A stretch of 7,612 nucleotides of DNA from Pseudomonadota bacterium (GCA_023432995.1 JAEZES010000316.1:1-7612); one strand, 5' to 3'; positions 1-6,105 are shown, counted from the first letter of the stretch. Notes: generated by a model from the letters alone, not told the origin. Numbers and translations are program-made.

Positions 1-1906
1 GGCCGGGGTCGAGCGCACCCGCGAGCGCCATCGCCTCGACCACCGCCGCGTCGTACTTGCGCGGGACGAAGCCCATCAGCGCCTTCATCCGCAGCGCGTG
101 CTCGACCAGCGCGGCAAGGTCGGGCCCGCCGCGCGCGCCGCCGCGGGTCTCGAGCACGCGGCCCTGCAGCCCGGCCTCGACCAGGTAGCGGTCGAGCGCG
201 GCCTGGTCCTTGAGGTAAACCTCGCTGCGCCCCTTGCTGACCTTGAACAGCGGCGGCTGGGCGATGAACAGGTGCCCGGCCTTGATGATCTCGGGCATCT
301 GCCGGTGGAAGAACGTCAGCAGCAGCGTGCGGATATGCGCGCCGTCGACGTCGGCGTCGGTCATGATGACGATCTTGTGGTAGCGCAGCTTGTCGAGCGT
401 GAACTCGTCGCGCAGCCCGGTGCCCATCGCCTGGATCAGCGTGCCGACTTCCTTCGACGAGATGATCCGGTCGAACCGCGCGCGCTCGACGTTGAGGATC
501 TTGCCGCGCAGCGGCAGGATCGCCTGGTACTGGCTGTCGCGGCCGCTCTTGGCCGAGCCGCCGGCGCTGTCGCCCTCGACCAGGAACAGCTCGCACTTGG
601 CCGGGTCGCGCTCGCGGCAGTCGCTGAGCTTGCCGGGCAGGCTGGCGACGCTCATCGCGCCCTTGCGGCTCATCTCGCGCGCCTTGCGCGCCGCCTCGCG
701 CGCGGCGGCCGCGTCGACGATCTTCTGGATGATCGCCCGCGCGTCGGCCGGGTTCTCCTCCAGCCACTCGCTCATCTTCTCGCCCATCAGGCTCTCGAGC
801 GGCTGGCGCACCTCGGAGCTGACCAGCTTGTCCTTGGTCTGCGAGCCGAACTTGGGATCGGGCAGCTTGACGCTGACGATCGCGGTCAGCCCTTCGCGCA
901 TGTCCTCGCCGGTCAGCTGGACCTTTTCCTTCTTCAGCAGTCCCGAACGCTCGGCGTAGTTGTTGACCGTGCGGGTCAGCGCCGCGCGGAACGCGGCCAG
1001 GTGGGTGCCGCCGTCACGCTGCGGGATGTTGTTGGTGAAGCACAGGACGTTCTCGTAGTAGCTGTCGTTCCACTCGAGCGCGACGTCGATGCCGATGCCG
1101 TCCTTCTCGGCCGAGACCGAGATCGGCTCGGGCACCAGCGGCTGCTTGTTGCGGTCGAGGAACTTGACGAACGCGGCGATGCCGCCCTCGTAGAACAGGT
1201 CGTGCTCGAGCGGCTCGTCGTGGCGCAGGTCGCGCAGCACGATGCGCACGCCCGAGTTGAGGAAGGCGAGCTCGCGGTAGCGGTGCTCGAGCTTCTCGAA
1301 GTCGTACTCGGTGACGTTCTTGAACGTCTCGGTCGAGGCGAGGAAGGTCACCCGCGTGCCCTTCTTGCCCTCGGGCGCCGGGCCGACGACTTTGAGCGGC
1401 GCCTCGGCCTCGCCGTGGCGGAAGCGCATCCAGTGCTCCTCGCCGTCGCGCCACACGGTCAGCTCGAGCCACTCGCTGAGCGCGTTGACCACCGAGACGC
1501 CGACCCCGTGCAGGCCGCCCGAGACCTTGTAGGCGTTGTCGTCGCTGGTGTTCTCGAACTTCCCGCCGGCGTGGAGCTGGGTCATGATGACCTCGGCCGC
1601 CGAGACGCCTTCCTCGGGGTGGATGCCGGTCGGGATGCCGCGGCCGTTGTCCTCGACCGAGACCGAGCCGTCGGGGTTGAGCTCGATCAGCACCAGGTCG
1701 CAGTGCCCGGCGAGCGCCTCGTCGATCGCGTTGTCGGAGACGTCGAACACCATGTGGTGCAGGCCCGAGCCGACGTCGGTGTCGCCGATATACATGCCGG
1801 GGCGCTTGCGCACCGCATCGAGGCCCTTGAGGACCTTGATCGATTCAGCGCCGTATTCGCCCGTGCGCGGGCCGTTGGTGGGGGTGTTGCCGTCGGTCTC
1901 TTCCAT
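1..1906 (-). CDS. gyrB: DNA gyrase subunit B (partial, C-terminus beyond left edge)
   Basis: This is the ATPase and TOPRIM subunit of DNA gyrase, which with GyrA introduces negative supercoils into cytoplasmic DNA. About 635 residues are visible; GyrB usually exceeds 800, so the C-terminus is missing because of the window edge. In order I read the GHKL ATPase domain (VRKRPGMYIGDT, the Mg-binding Asn in SDNAIDEA, VEDNGRGIP, GGLHGVGVSVVNALS), the transducer with its K-loop region (FTNNIPQRDGGTHL), and the TOPRIM domain (EGDSAGGSAKSGRDSQ, then TDADVDGAHIRTLL). The text after KDQAALDRYL begins the insertion seen in Gram-negative GyrB. Two in-frame ATGs exist, at 1906 (MEETDGN) and 1915 (MIGMEETD). 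Neither has a clear ribosome-binding site. I prefer 1906 because a promoter-like pair would start the transcript at that ATG. The family call is certain; the start is not. Confidence 0.98.
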   Translation of the reverse strand, partial: MEETDGNTPTNGPRTGEYGAESIKVLKGLDAVRKRPGMYIGDTDVGSGLHHMVFDVSDNAIDEALAGHCDLVLIELNPDGSVSVEDNGRGIPTGIHPEEGVSAAEVIMTQLHAGGKFENTSDDNAYKVSGGLHGVGVSVVNALSEWLELTVWRDGEEHWMRFRHGEAEAPLKVVGPAPEGKKGTRVTFLASTETFKNVTEYDFEKLEHRYRELAFLNSGVRIVLRDLRHDEPLEHDLFYEGGIAAFVKFLDRNKQPLVPEPISVSAEKDGIGIDVALEWNDSYYENVLCFTNNIPQRDGGTHLAAFRAALTRTVNNYAERSGLLKKEKVQLTGEDMREGLTAIVSVKLPDPKFGSQTKDKLVSSEVRQPLESLMGEKMSEWLEENPADARAIIQKIVDAAAAREAARKAREMSRKGAMSVASLPGKLSDCRERDPAKCELFLVEGDSAGGSAKSGRDSQYQAILPLRGKILNVERARFDRIISSKEVGTLIQAMGTGLRDEFTLDKLRYHKIVIMTDADVDGAHIRTLLLTFFHRQMPEIIKAGHLFIAQPPLFKVSKGRSEVYLKDQAALDRYLVEAGLQGRVLETRGGARGGPDLAALVEHALRMKALMGFVPRKYDAAVVEAMALAGALDPG

Positions 1907-1912
1907 GCCGAT

Positions 1913-1941
1913 CATATAGGGTTTGCGCCCCGCAAACCCAA
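1913..1941 (-). promoter_or_regulatory. Possible gyrB promoter with palindromic spacer
   Basis: On the minus strand a TTGGGT hexamer (1936-1941) is followed after exactly 17 bases by TATATG (1913-1918). A perfect inverted repeat, GGGTTTGCG-GGG-CGCAAACCC in its two arms, occupies 1919-1939 and so fills the spacer and overlaps the first hexamer. If this is the promoter, transcription would start about seven bases past the second hexamer, at the A of the ATG at 1906, giving a leaderless gyrB message. The hexamers match the sigma-70 consensus only partly (3/6 and 4/6). The inverted repeat itself is certain; its role as an operator or hairpin is inference. Confidence 0.4.
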
Positions 1942-1972
1942 GCACGGAGGCGGCGTTTTGCACCGGGCCGGT

Positions 1973-2000
1973 GGGGCCGGCAAAGCGGGCCGGCCGCCCC
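1973..2000 (-). repeat. GC-rich imperfect hairpin upstream of gyrB
   Basis: GGGGCCGGC (1973-1981) can pair with GCCGG and CCCC (1989-1993 and 1997-2000), with a three-base bulge and a seven-base loop. It lies between the 27-codon reading frame and gyrB. It could help end or stabilise the upstream message, but no T-run follows on either strand, so I do not call it a terminator. The surrounding stretch is rich in GGCCGG, so chance pairing is possible. Confidence 0.25.
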
Positions 2001-2044
2001 GTTGGGAAGCGGCCTTTGCGGTTGTCGGCAGCGCCCGGGTGCGC

Positions 2045-2128
2045 TCACACCATCCACAGGATCGGCAGCGGATGGCGGCCGGCGGAAGCGATATAGGCGG
2101 CGAGCACGCGCTTGAGGAATGTTGTCAT
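2045..2128 (-). CDS. Possible 27-residue small protein downstream of urcA
   Basis: A 27-codon reading frame starts MTTFLKRVLAAYIASAG and ends PILWMV, closing with TGA. It has a plausible ribosome-binding site, AAGGA, about eight bases before the ATG, in the same AAGGACC context as the urcA gene upstream. The peptide is basic and hydrophobic (one Lys, two Arg, one His, no acidic residue), which would suit membrane association. It lies 62 bases after the urcA stop on the same strand, so co-transcription is likely if it is real. I do not recognise the family. The frame is short enough to occur by chance, so the ribosome-binding site and the amino-acid composition are the only support. Confidence 0.35.
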   Translation of the reverse strand: MTTFLKRVLAAYIASAGRHPLPILWMV

Positions 2129-2140
2129 CGGTCGGTCCTT

Positions 2141-2184
2141 GCGGGCGGCGCCTCCCGCGGGCTGCACGAAGCGGCGCCGCCCGC
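2141..2184 (-). repeat. Perfect 12-bp inverted repeat between urcA and the small ORF
   Basis: The arms GCGGGCGGCGCC (2141-2152) and GGCGCCGCCCGC (2173-2184) are perfectly complementary around a 20-base loop. On the minus strand the hairpin starts six bases after the urcA stop and ends just before the AAGGA of the 27-codon frame. No T-run follows, so it is a poor intrinsic terminator. It may instead protect the urcA message from 3' decay or modulate translation of the small frame. The pairing is direct observation; the role is inferred. Confidence 0.5.
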
Positions 2185-2190
2185 GTCTGG

Positions 2191-2508
2191 TCAGAAGCGG
2201 CTGGCGAGTTCGACCTCGGCGTACGGAGCGATCAGCGAGAGCTGCTCCATCGCGCCGGCGATCGCGTCGGATTTGCATTCCTCCCAGGCGACCATCGCCT
2301 TGAGGTTGCGGATGTCCGGGCGGGCGCAGACCTTGGCGACCGCGGAATCGATGCGCCGGGTCAGCGCTTCGGCCCCGGCGGGGTCGGCGACGTCGAGGTC
2401 GGCGAAAGCCACGGTCACCGAGACGGTCTCGTCGGCGGCTGCGGCGGGAGTGGCGAGGCCGCCCGCAAGAGCGGCGGCGGCGAGAACGGTGACGATCGAG
2501 TTGCGCAT
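2191..2508 (-). CDS. UrcA family exported protein
   Basis: This encodes a 105-residue secreted protein of the UrcA family, small alphaproteobacterial exported proteins named after a uranium-responsive Caulobacter protein; their molecular function is not established. Residues 1-25 form a signal peptide with an Ala-rich core and a likely cut in the TPAAAA stretch before DETV. The mature part shows the family layout: a beta-like segment with VAFADLDVADPAG, a helix LTRRIDSAVAKVC (Cys61), then a second helix with Cys78 in WEECKSDAIAGAMEQL. The two cysteines probably pair in the periplasm. I chose the ATG at 2508 because GAAGGA lies about seven bases before it; an in-frame ATG at 2523 has no such site. 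A strong hairpin and a possible small gene follow. Family membership is judged from pattern memory. Confidence 0.85.
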   Translation of the reverse strand: MRNSIVTVLAAAALAGGLATPAAAADETVSVTVAFADLDVADPAGAEALTRRIDSAVAKVCARPDIRNLKAMVAWEECKSDAIAGAMEQLSLIAPYAEVELASRF

Positions 2509-2716
2509 GGCAAGGTCCTTCATCTTGGGTTCGGCCGCCCTTCGGGGTCATCCCCATGAGGCTTTTTTCTTTGACGGCGATTGTGCGTCGCACCATTGAC
2601 TTGTGCAAATGCGAAGAGATCAACCCATGTTGCAATTCGCGCAACACGGCCAGGCGGCGCGATCGCCGTGCCGGCAGCAACTGGACAGCCCGCGGGGAGC
2701 GCCCTAACGGCTCGCC
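2509..2716. promoter_or_regulatory. Divergent urcA/guaA promoter region
   Basis: This 208-base gap between divergent genes is noticeably richer in A+T around 2555-2650 than its surroundings and must hold both promoters. On the minus strand TTGCAC, 17 bases, then CACAAT is a possible urcA promoter. On the plus strand TTGACG (2571-2576) and TTGACT (2596-2601) are good -35 matches, but I see no convincing -10 hexamer at the right distance. Two small inverted repeats could be regulator sites: GTGCG-T-CGCAC (2583-2593) and TGTTGC-N7-GCAACA (2628-2646). A GGGG-TCAT-CCCC hairpin (2534-2545) lies in the urcA leader. No purine riboswitch was recognised. Confidence 0.45.
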
Positions 2717-4291
2717 ATGGACGCCCAGCCTCCCTCCGACTCCATCCTGATCGTCGATTTCGGCAGCCAGGTGACCCAGCTGATCGCGCGCCGCGTGCGC
2801 GAGGCGGGGGTCTACTCCGAGATCGCCCCGTTCACCCAGGCCGAAGCCGCCTTCGAGCGGATGCGCCCGAGGGGGATCATCCTGTCGGGTTCGCCCGCCG
2901 GGGTGCCCGAGGAGGGCAGCCCGCGCGCGCCGATGGCGCTGTTCGAGAGCGGCCTGCCGATCCTCGGCATCTGCTACGGACAGCAGGTCATGACCCACCA
3001 GCTCGGCGGCGAGGTCCGGCCCGGGCACGAAACCGGCGAAGGCGGCGAGTTCGGCCGCGCGTTCCTGACGGTGACCGAGGACTGCAAGCTGTTCGACGGG
3101 CTGTGGCAGGTCGGCGAGCGGCACCAGGTGTGGATGAGCCACGGCGACAAGGTGACCCGCTTCGCCGAGGGCTTCCGCATCGTCGCCACCAGCGACGGCG
3201 CGCCGTTCGCGGTGATCGCCGACGACGAGCGCCGCTACTACGGCACCCAGTTCCACCCGGAAGTCGTGCACACCCCCGACGGCGGCAAGCTGATCGCCAA
3301 CTTCGTCCGTCACGTGTGCGGCTGCGCCGGCGACTGGACGATGGCCGAGTTCCGCAAGACCAAGATCGCCGAGATCCGCGCGCAGGTCGGCCAGGGCCGG
3401 GTGATCTGCGGCCTGTCGGGCGGCGTCGACAGCGCCGTGGCCGCGGTCCTCATTCACGAGGCGATCGGCGACCAGCTGACCTGCGTGTTCGTCGACCACG
3501 GGCTGATGCGGATGGGCGAGGCGGAACAAGTGGTCAGCCTGTTCCGCAACCACTACAACATCCCGCTGGTCCACGTCGACGCCGAGGCGCTGTTCCTCGG
3601 CGGCCTCGCCGGGGTCACCGACCCCGAGGCCAAGCGCAAGTTCATCGGCAAGACCTTCATCGATGTGTTCGAGGAAGAGGCGAACAAGATCGGCGGGGCC
3701 GACTTCCTCGCCCAGGGCACGCTCTACCCGGACGTGATCGAGAGCGTCAGCTTCACCGGCGGCCCGTCGGTGACGATCAAGAGCCACCACAACGTCGGCG
3801 GGCTGCCCGAGCGGATGAACATGGCGCTGGTCGAGCCGCTGCGCGAGCTGTTCAAGGACGAGGTCCGCGCGCTCGGCCGCGAGCTCGGCCTGCCCGAGGC
3901 GTTCGTCGGCCGCCACCCGTTCCCCGGCCCCGGCCTCGCCATCCGCATCCCCGGCGAGGTGACCAGGGAGCGCTGCGACATCCTCAGGAAGGCCGACGCG
4001 ATCTACCTCGAGGAGATCCGCGCCGCCGGGCTCTACGACGCGATCTGGCAGGCGTTCGCGGTGCTGCTGCCGGTCAGGACCGTCGGCGTGATGGGCGATT
4101 ACCGCACTTACGACAGCGTCTGCGCCCTGCGCGCGGTGACCTCGACCGACGGGATGACCGCCGACGTCTACCCCTACGACGCCGCGTTCCTCGGCCGCGT
4201 CGCGACGCGCATCGTCAACGAGGTCAAGGGCATCAACCGGGTGGTCTACGACTATACCTCGAAGCCGCCGGGGACGATCGAGTGGGAGTGA
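2717..4291 (+). CDS. guaA: GMP synthase (glutamine-hydrolysing)
   Basis: GuaA converts XMP to GMP using ATP and glutamine, the last step of guanine nucleotide synthesis, in the cytoplasm. The 524-residue length is typical. Residues 9-200 form the class I glutamine amidotransferase domain, with nucleophile Cys86 in GICYGQQ and His180 and Glu182 in QFHPEV. The ATP-pyrophosphatase domain follows, with the P-loop SGGVDS at 234-239. The C-terminal dimerisation and XMP-binding part includes RHPFPGPGLAIRI and ends in the usual GTIEWE. All key residues are present. The start at 2717 leads directly into SILIVDFGSQ, as expected; the ribosome-binding site is weak (a GGGGAG about 17 bases upstream). The gene stands alone, diverging from urcA and converging on the membrane-protein operon with only 24 bases between stops. 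Confidence 0.98.
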   Translation: MDAQPPSDSILIVDFGSQVTQLIARRVREAGVYSEIAPFTQAEAAFERMRPRGIILSGSPAGVPEEGSPRAPMALFESGLPILGICYGQQVMTHQLGGEVRPGHETGEGGEFGRAFLTVTEDCKLFDGLWQVGERHQVWMSHGDKVTRFAEGFRIVATSDGAPFAVIADDERRYYGTQFHPEVVHTPDGGKLIANFVRHVCGCAGDWTMAEFRKTKIAEIRAQVGQGRVICGLSGGVDSAVAAVLIHEAIGDQLTCVFVDHGLMRMGEAEQVVSLFRNHYNIPLVHVDAEALFLGGLAGVTDPEAKRKFIGKTFIDVFEEEANKIGGADFLAQGTLYPDVIESVSFTGGPSVTIKSHHNVGGLPERMNMALVEPLRELFKDEVRALGRELGLPEAFVGRHPFPGPGLAIRIPGEVTRERCDILRKADAIYLEEIRAAGLYDAIWQAFAVLLPVRTVGVMGDYRTYDSVCALRAVTSTDGMTADVYPYDAAFLGRVATRIVNEVKGINRVVYDYTSKPPGTIEWE

Positions 4292-4315
4292 GCCGGGGCT
4301 TCTTGCGCCTCAAGG

Positions 4316-4765
4316 CTATTCAGGTCGGCCGCTCTGGTCCCAGCGCATGACCAACTGAAACGCCAGAGCGCCCGAAACCGCTCCGAGCGCAGCGAACAGC
4401 GAAACCGGCTCCCACAACTCACGAGAGCCTTCACCCAGAACAGCAACGACCGCGATAAGCGTTGCGCCGGTCAGAGCCCCGGTGAGCGCGGCCACGCCCA
4501 TTGAAGGGGCGACGAACCGCAAGAGGACTCTACCGTAGAGCAATCCGAGAGGGAATGCCGTCAACAAGGCGATCACAACGCCAAAGGCAAAGGCGACGAC
4601 AAGAAAAGCCGGTATGCCCCACAACTCGCCCCTGACTGGCTGTCCGTTGAGGATCAGATCGACGACCCCAAACACGCCCCAGCCCAGCACAAACAGGGTT
4701 GCTGCGATACAGGCGCCCAGAATGGCCATCAGCTGAACGTCAGGATGGTCGGCTTCGATGGTCAT
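4316..4765 (-). CDS. Unrecognised four-helix membrane protein, third gene of the arsR-desaturase operon
   Basis: This 149-residue integral membrane protein has four likely membrane helices, near residues 11-38, 51-74, 89-110 and 118-139. Its short polar ends are MTIEADHPDV and RWDQSGRPE. I do not recognise the family and see no catalytic or metal-binding motif. Its ATG overlaps the desaturase stop as ATGA, and AAGGTGG lies about eight bases upstream inside the desaturase gene, so translation is probably coupled. This suggests a role linked to the desaturase, such as an accessory membrane partner, but that is inference. Base composition is lower than in neighbours: three hand-counted 60-base lines gave 62, 58 and 55% G+C, against about 70% in comparable lines of the desaturase and xylanase genes. 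Recent acquisition, or an origin different from its operon partners, is possible. Confidence 0.8.
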   Translation of the reverse strand: MTIEADHPDVQLMAILGACIAATLFVLGWGVFGVVDLILNGQPVRGELWGIPAFLVVAFAFGVVIALLTAFPLGLLYGRVLLRFVAPSMGVAALTGALTGATLIAVVAVLGEGSRELWEPVSLFAALGAVSGALAFQLVMRWDQSGRPE

Positions 4766-5745
4766 GACAGGGCCACCTTCGACATGTTTGCCTGATCTGC
4801 CGAGACGGCGCTCAACGCCCGTGTGCTGACCGGTGTCAGCCCGCTCCGCGGCGGCAGGTTGTCGGGTGTGCGGATGTTCCACGCGAGTCCCAGCCACGCG
4901 AGCAGCCGGACGAAGTCGTAGCCGAGGTCGATCTGCCCCTTGTACAGCCCGTGGCGGCACGAGGCGGGAAACGCGTGGTGGTTCGAGTGCCAGCTCTCGC
5001 CCATCGTCGGGATCGCTAGCCAGCCGATGTTGTAGCCCTGCACCGCGGCGTCGTCGACGATCCAGTCCTGCGGCCCGCGGCGGTGCGCGACATGGGCGAT
5101 GTACCAGTGCATTGTGAAGCATGCGGCGACGCGGCAGACGACGCCCCACACCACCCACGGCCAGCCACCGAGCGCGTAGAGCACCAGCGCGACGGGAACC
5201 TGGTGCAGCATCCAGGTGCGCTGCAAAAACAGATAGAAGCGGTCGTCGCTGATTCCGGGGCCCGGATCGAAGTGCGGCGGGCGGTCGAACACCAGCCGGA
5301 AGTTCAGGTAGTAGAAACCGTCGAGCAGCGCCGGCTTGCCGTGGCGCAGAAACCAGTGGCAGTCGGGCTGGCGCTGCGCCCAGTCGCGGATGTCGTGCAG
5401 TCCGACGGTCCAGATCGGCCCGCCCATGCCGACGAGAACGCCGACGTAGATCATCACGCGCTCGAGCCATTTCGGACATTCGAAGCTGCGGTGGATCAGC
5501 CGGCGGTGGAAGCCAACCGAATGGCCGACGCACAGGGTGAACCCCGACAGCAGCAGGAACACCGCGAACGCGCTCCACCTGAAGAACAGCGGGCCGAGGA
5601 CCAGCGCGCCGACGATGAACGACGTGTTCCAGATCGAGCGGCCCGGGTCCCACACGAGATGGCCCCGGGCGGCGTCGGCCGTGTCAAGATTACCAAGCGA
5701 ATTGACCTTGAACGCTCCGCGGTCGGCTTCCCCCCTGACCGTCAT
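4762..5745 (-). CDS. Membrane fatty-acid (acyl-CoA) desaturase family protein
   Basis: A 327-residue membrane di-iron desaturase-like protein, expected to introduce a double bond into acyl chains of membrane lipids. Hydrophobic helices lie near residues 42-74, 97-114 and 183-211. The first histidine box is HRRLIH (80-85), and the last is HSNHH (253-257) in GESWHSNHHAFP. The second box, normally HxxHH, reads HDIRD (117-121) in HDIRDWAQRQPDCH, so two usual iron ligands are replaced by Arg and Asp. Further histidines in HWYIAHVAHRRG (213-224) may compensate. I recall bacterial homologs with this same HDxRDWxQRQ form, so it is probably a subfamily trait and not decay. The start has GGGAGG about seven bases upstream and overlaps the arsR stop as ATGA. 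Substrate and regiochemistry cannot be read from sequence; a hydroxylase-type activity is an alternative. Confidence 0.85.
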   Translation of the reverse strand: MTVRGEADRGAFKVNSLGNLDTADAARGHLVWDPGRSIWNTSFIVGALVLGPLFFRWSAFAVFLLLSGFTLCVGHSVGFHRRLIHRSFECPKWLERVMIYVGVLVGMGGPIWTVGLHDIRDWAQRQPDCHWFLRHGKPALLDGFYYLNFRLVFDRPPHFDPGPGISDDRFYLFLQRTWMLHQVPVALVLYALGGWPWVVWGVVCRVAACFTMHWYIAHVAHRRGPQDWIVDDAAVQGYNIGWLAIPTMGESWHSNHHAFPASCRHGLYKGQIDLGYDFVRLLAWLGLAWNIRTPDNLPPRSGLTPVSTRALSAVSADQANMSKVALS

Positions 5746-6047
5746 CCGTCGCCTCCCGGCTTGCGCCGCTTGGCCGCGATCTTGCGCGCTTCCGGACAGA
5801 ACGGGGTCAGGAAGGCGTAGAGGTTGTTGGCGAGGTTGTCGGCGGCGATCGAGTAGATCACCTGCTGGCCGCGCTTCTGCTGGTGGACCAGCCCGGCTTC
5901 GTGCAGCACCGCAAGGTGCTTCGAGATCGACGGCAGCGCCATGTCGAAATGCTCGGCGATTTCGCCGACCGTCATCGGCCCGCCGGCCAAGTGATTGAGA
6001 ATCCGCCGCCGCGGGTTCGATGCCAAGGCCTTGAACGCCCTTTCCAT
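5742..6047 (-). CDS. ArsR-type winged-helix transcriptional repressor
   Basis: A 101-residue ArsR/SmtB-fold DNA-binding protein, probably a dimer that represses its own operon. MERAFKALASNPRRRIL is the typical opening helix. The helix-turn-helix runs over about 25-52 (MTVGEIAEHFDM, then recognition helix PSISKHLAVLHEAGLV), and the wing is QQKRGQQVIYSI. The classical metal site ELCVCD is absent (the equivalent text is TVGEIAEHF), and the only cysteine is Cys84 in TPFCPEA, so metal sensing by that site is unlikely. It resembles the SdpR-like autorepressor branch. I chose the ATG at 6047 because AGGAAAG lies just upstream; an upstream in-frame ATG at 6083 would read through the palindrome. It is first in the operon and overlaps the desaturase start by four bases (ATGA). 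The effector is unknown. Confidence 0.92.
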   Translation of the reverse strand: MERAFKALASNPRRRILNHLAGGPMTVGEIAEHFDMALPSISKHLAVLHEAGLVHQQKRGQQVIYSIAADNLANNLYAFLTPFCPEARKIAAKRRKPGGDG

Positions 6048-6049
6048 AG

Positions 6050-6073
6050 ATACTTTCCTAATTAGGAAAGTAT
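6050..6073. promoter_or_regulatory. 24-bp perfect palindrome, probable ArsR operator
   Basis: The half-site ATACTTTCCTAA is followed at once by its exact reverse complement, giving a 24-bp palindrome with no spacer and no mismatch. It is A+T-rich in a G+C-rich genome, begins two bases upstream of the arsR ATG and contains that gene's ribosome-binding site. Its size and symmetry suit a dimeric winged-helix repressor. A bound dimer would block transcription of the arsR-desaturase-membrane protein unit. I could not place -35 and -10 hexamers with confidence; TTGATC or TTGCCG just upstream on the minus strand are candidates. In RNA the same sequence could fold and hide the ribosome-binding site. 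Confidence 0.8.
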
Positions 6074-6084
6074 GCGAGATCAAG

Positions 6085-6101
6085 CGCCGGCAAGGCTGGC
6101 G
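6085..6101 (-). terminator. Weak hairpin after the xylanase gene
   Basis: CGCCGGC (6085-6091) and GCTGGCG (6095-6101) can form a seven-base stem with a three-base loop; on the minus strand it has one A-C mismatch. It starts a few bases after the xylanase stop, the right place for a terminator, but no T-run follows. Read-through into the arsR operon cannot be excluded from sequence. Confidence 0.2.
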
Positions 6102-6105
6102 TCCT

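Noticed and set aside
2534..2571. GGGG-TCAT-CCCC hairpin followed by a T-run, resembling a plus-strand terminator
   Set aside because: The stem is only four pairs, the T-run is displaced by about seven bases and interrupted, and no plus-strand gene lies to the left for it to terminate.
98..2599. 833-codon open frame on the plus strand opposite gyrB and urcA
   Set aside because: It runs antisense to clear gyrB and urcA, is low-complexity in Arg, Ala, Leu, Val and Asp, and shows no domain. Long antisense frames are common in high-G+C coding DNA.
2045..3916. 623-codon open frame on the minus strand opposite guaA
   Set aside because: It is an antisense shadow of guaA for most of its length and crosses the urcA gene in another frame. 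Only its last 27 codons coincide with a plausible small gene, reported separately.
4766..5653. Upstream extension of the four-helix membrane protein to 445 residues
   Set aside because: The extra residues are an out-of-frame reading of the desaturase gene; the ATG at 4765 with its ATGA overlap is the natural start.
5083..5820. 245-codon plus-strand frame opposite the desaturase and the end of arsR
   Set aside because: Its composition is typical of an antisense shadow, and the minus-strand frames carry recognisable family motifs.
6048..6083. Longer arsR start at 6083
   Set aside because: It would translate the palindrome and lacks a ribosome-binding site, while the ATG at 6047 has AGGAAAG in place and starts the normal ArsR N-terminus.
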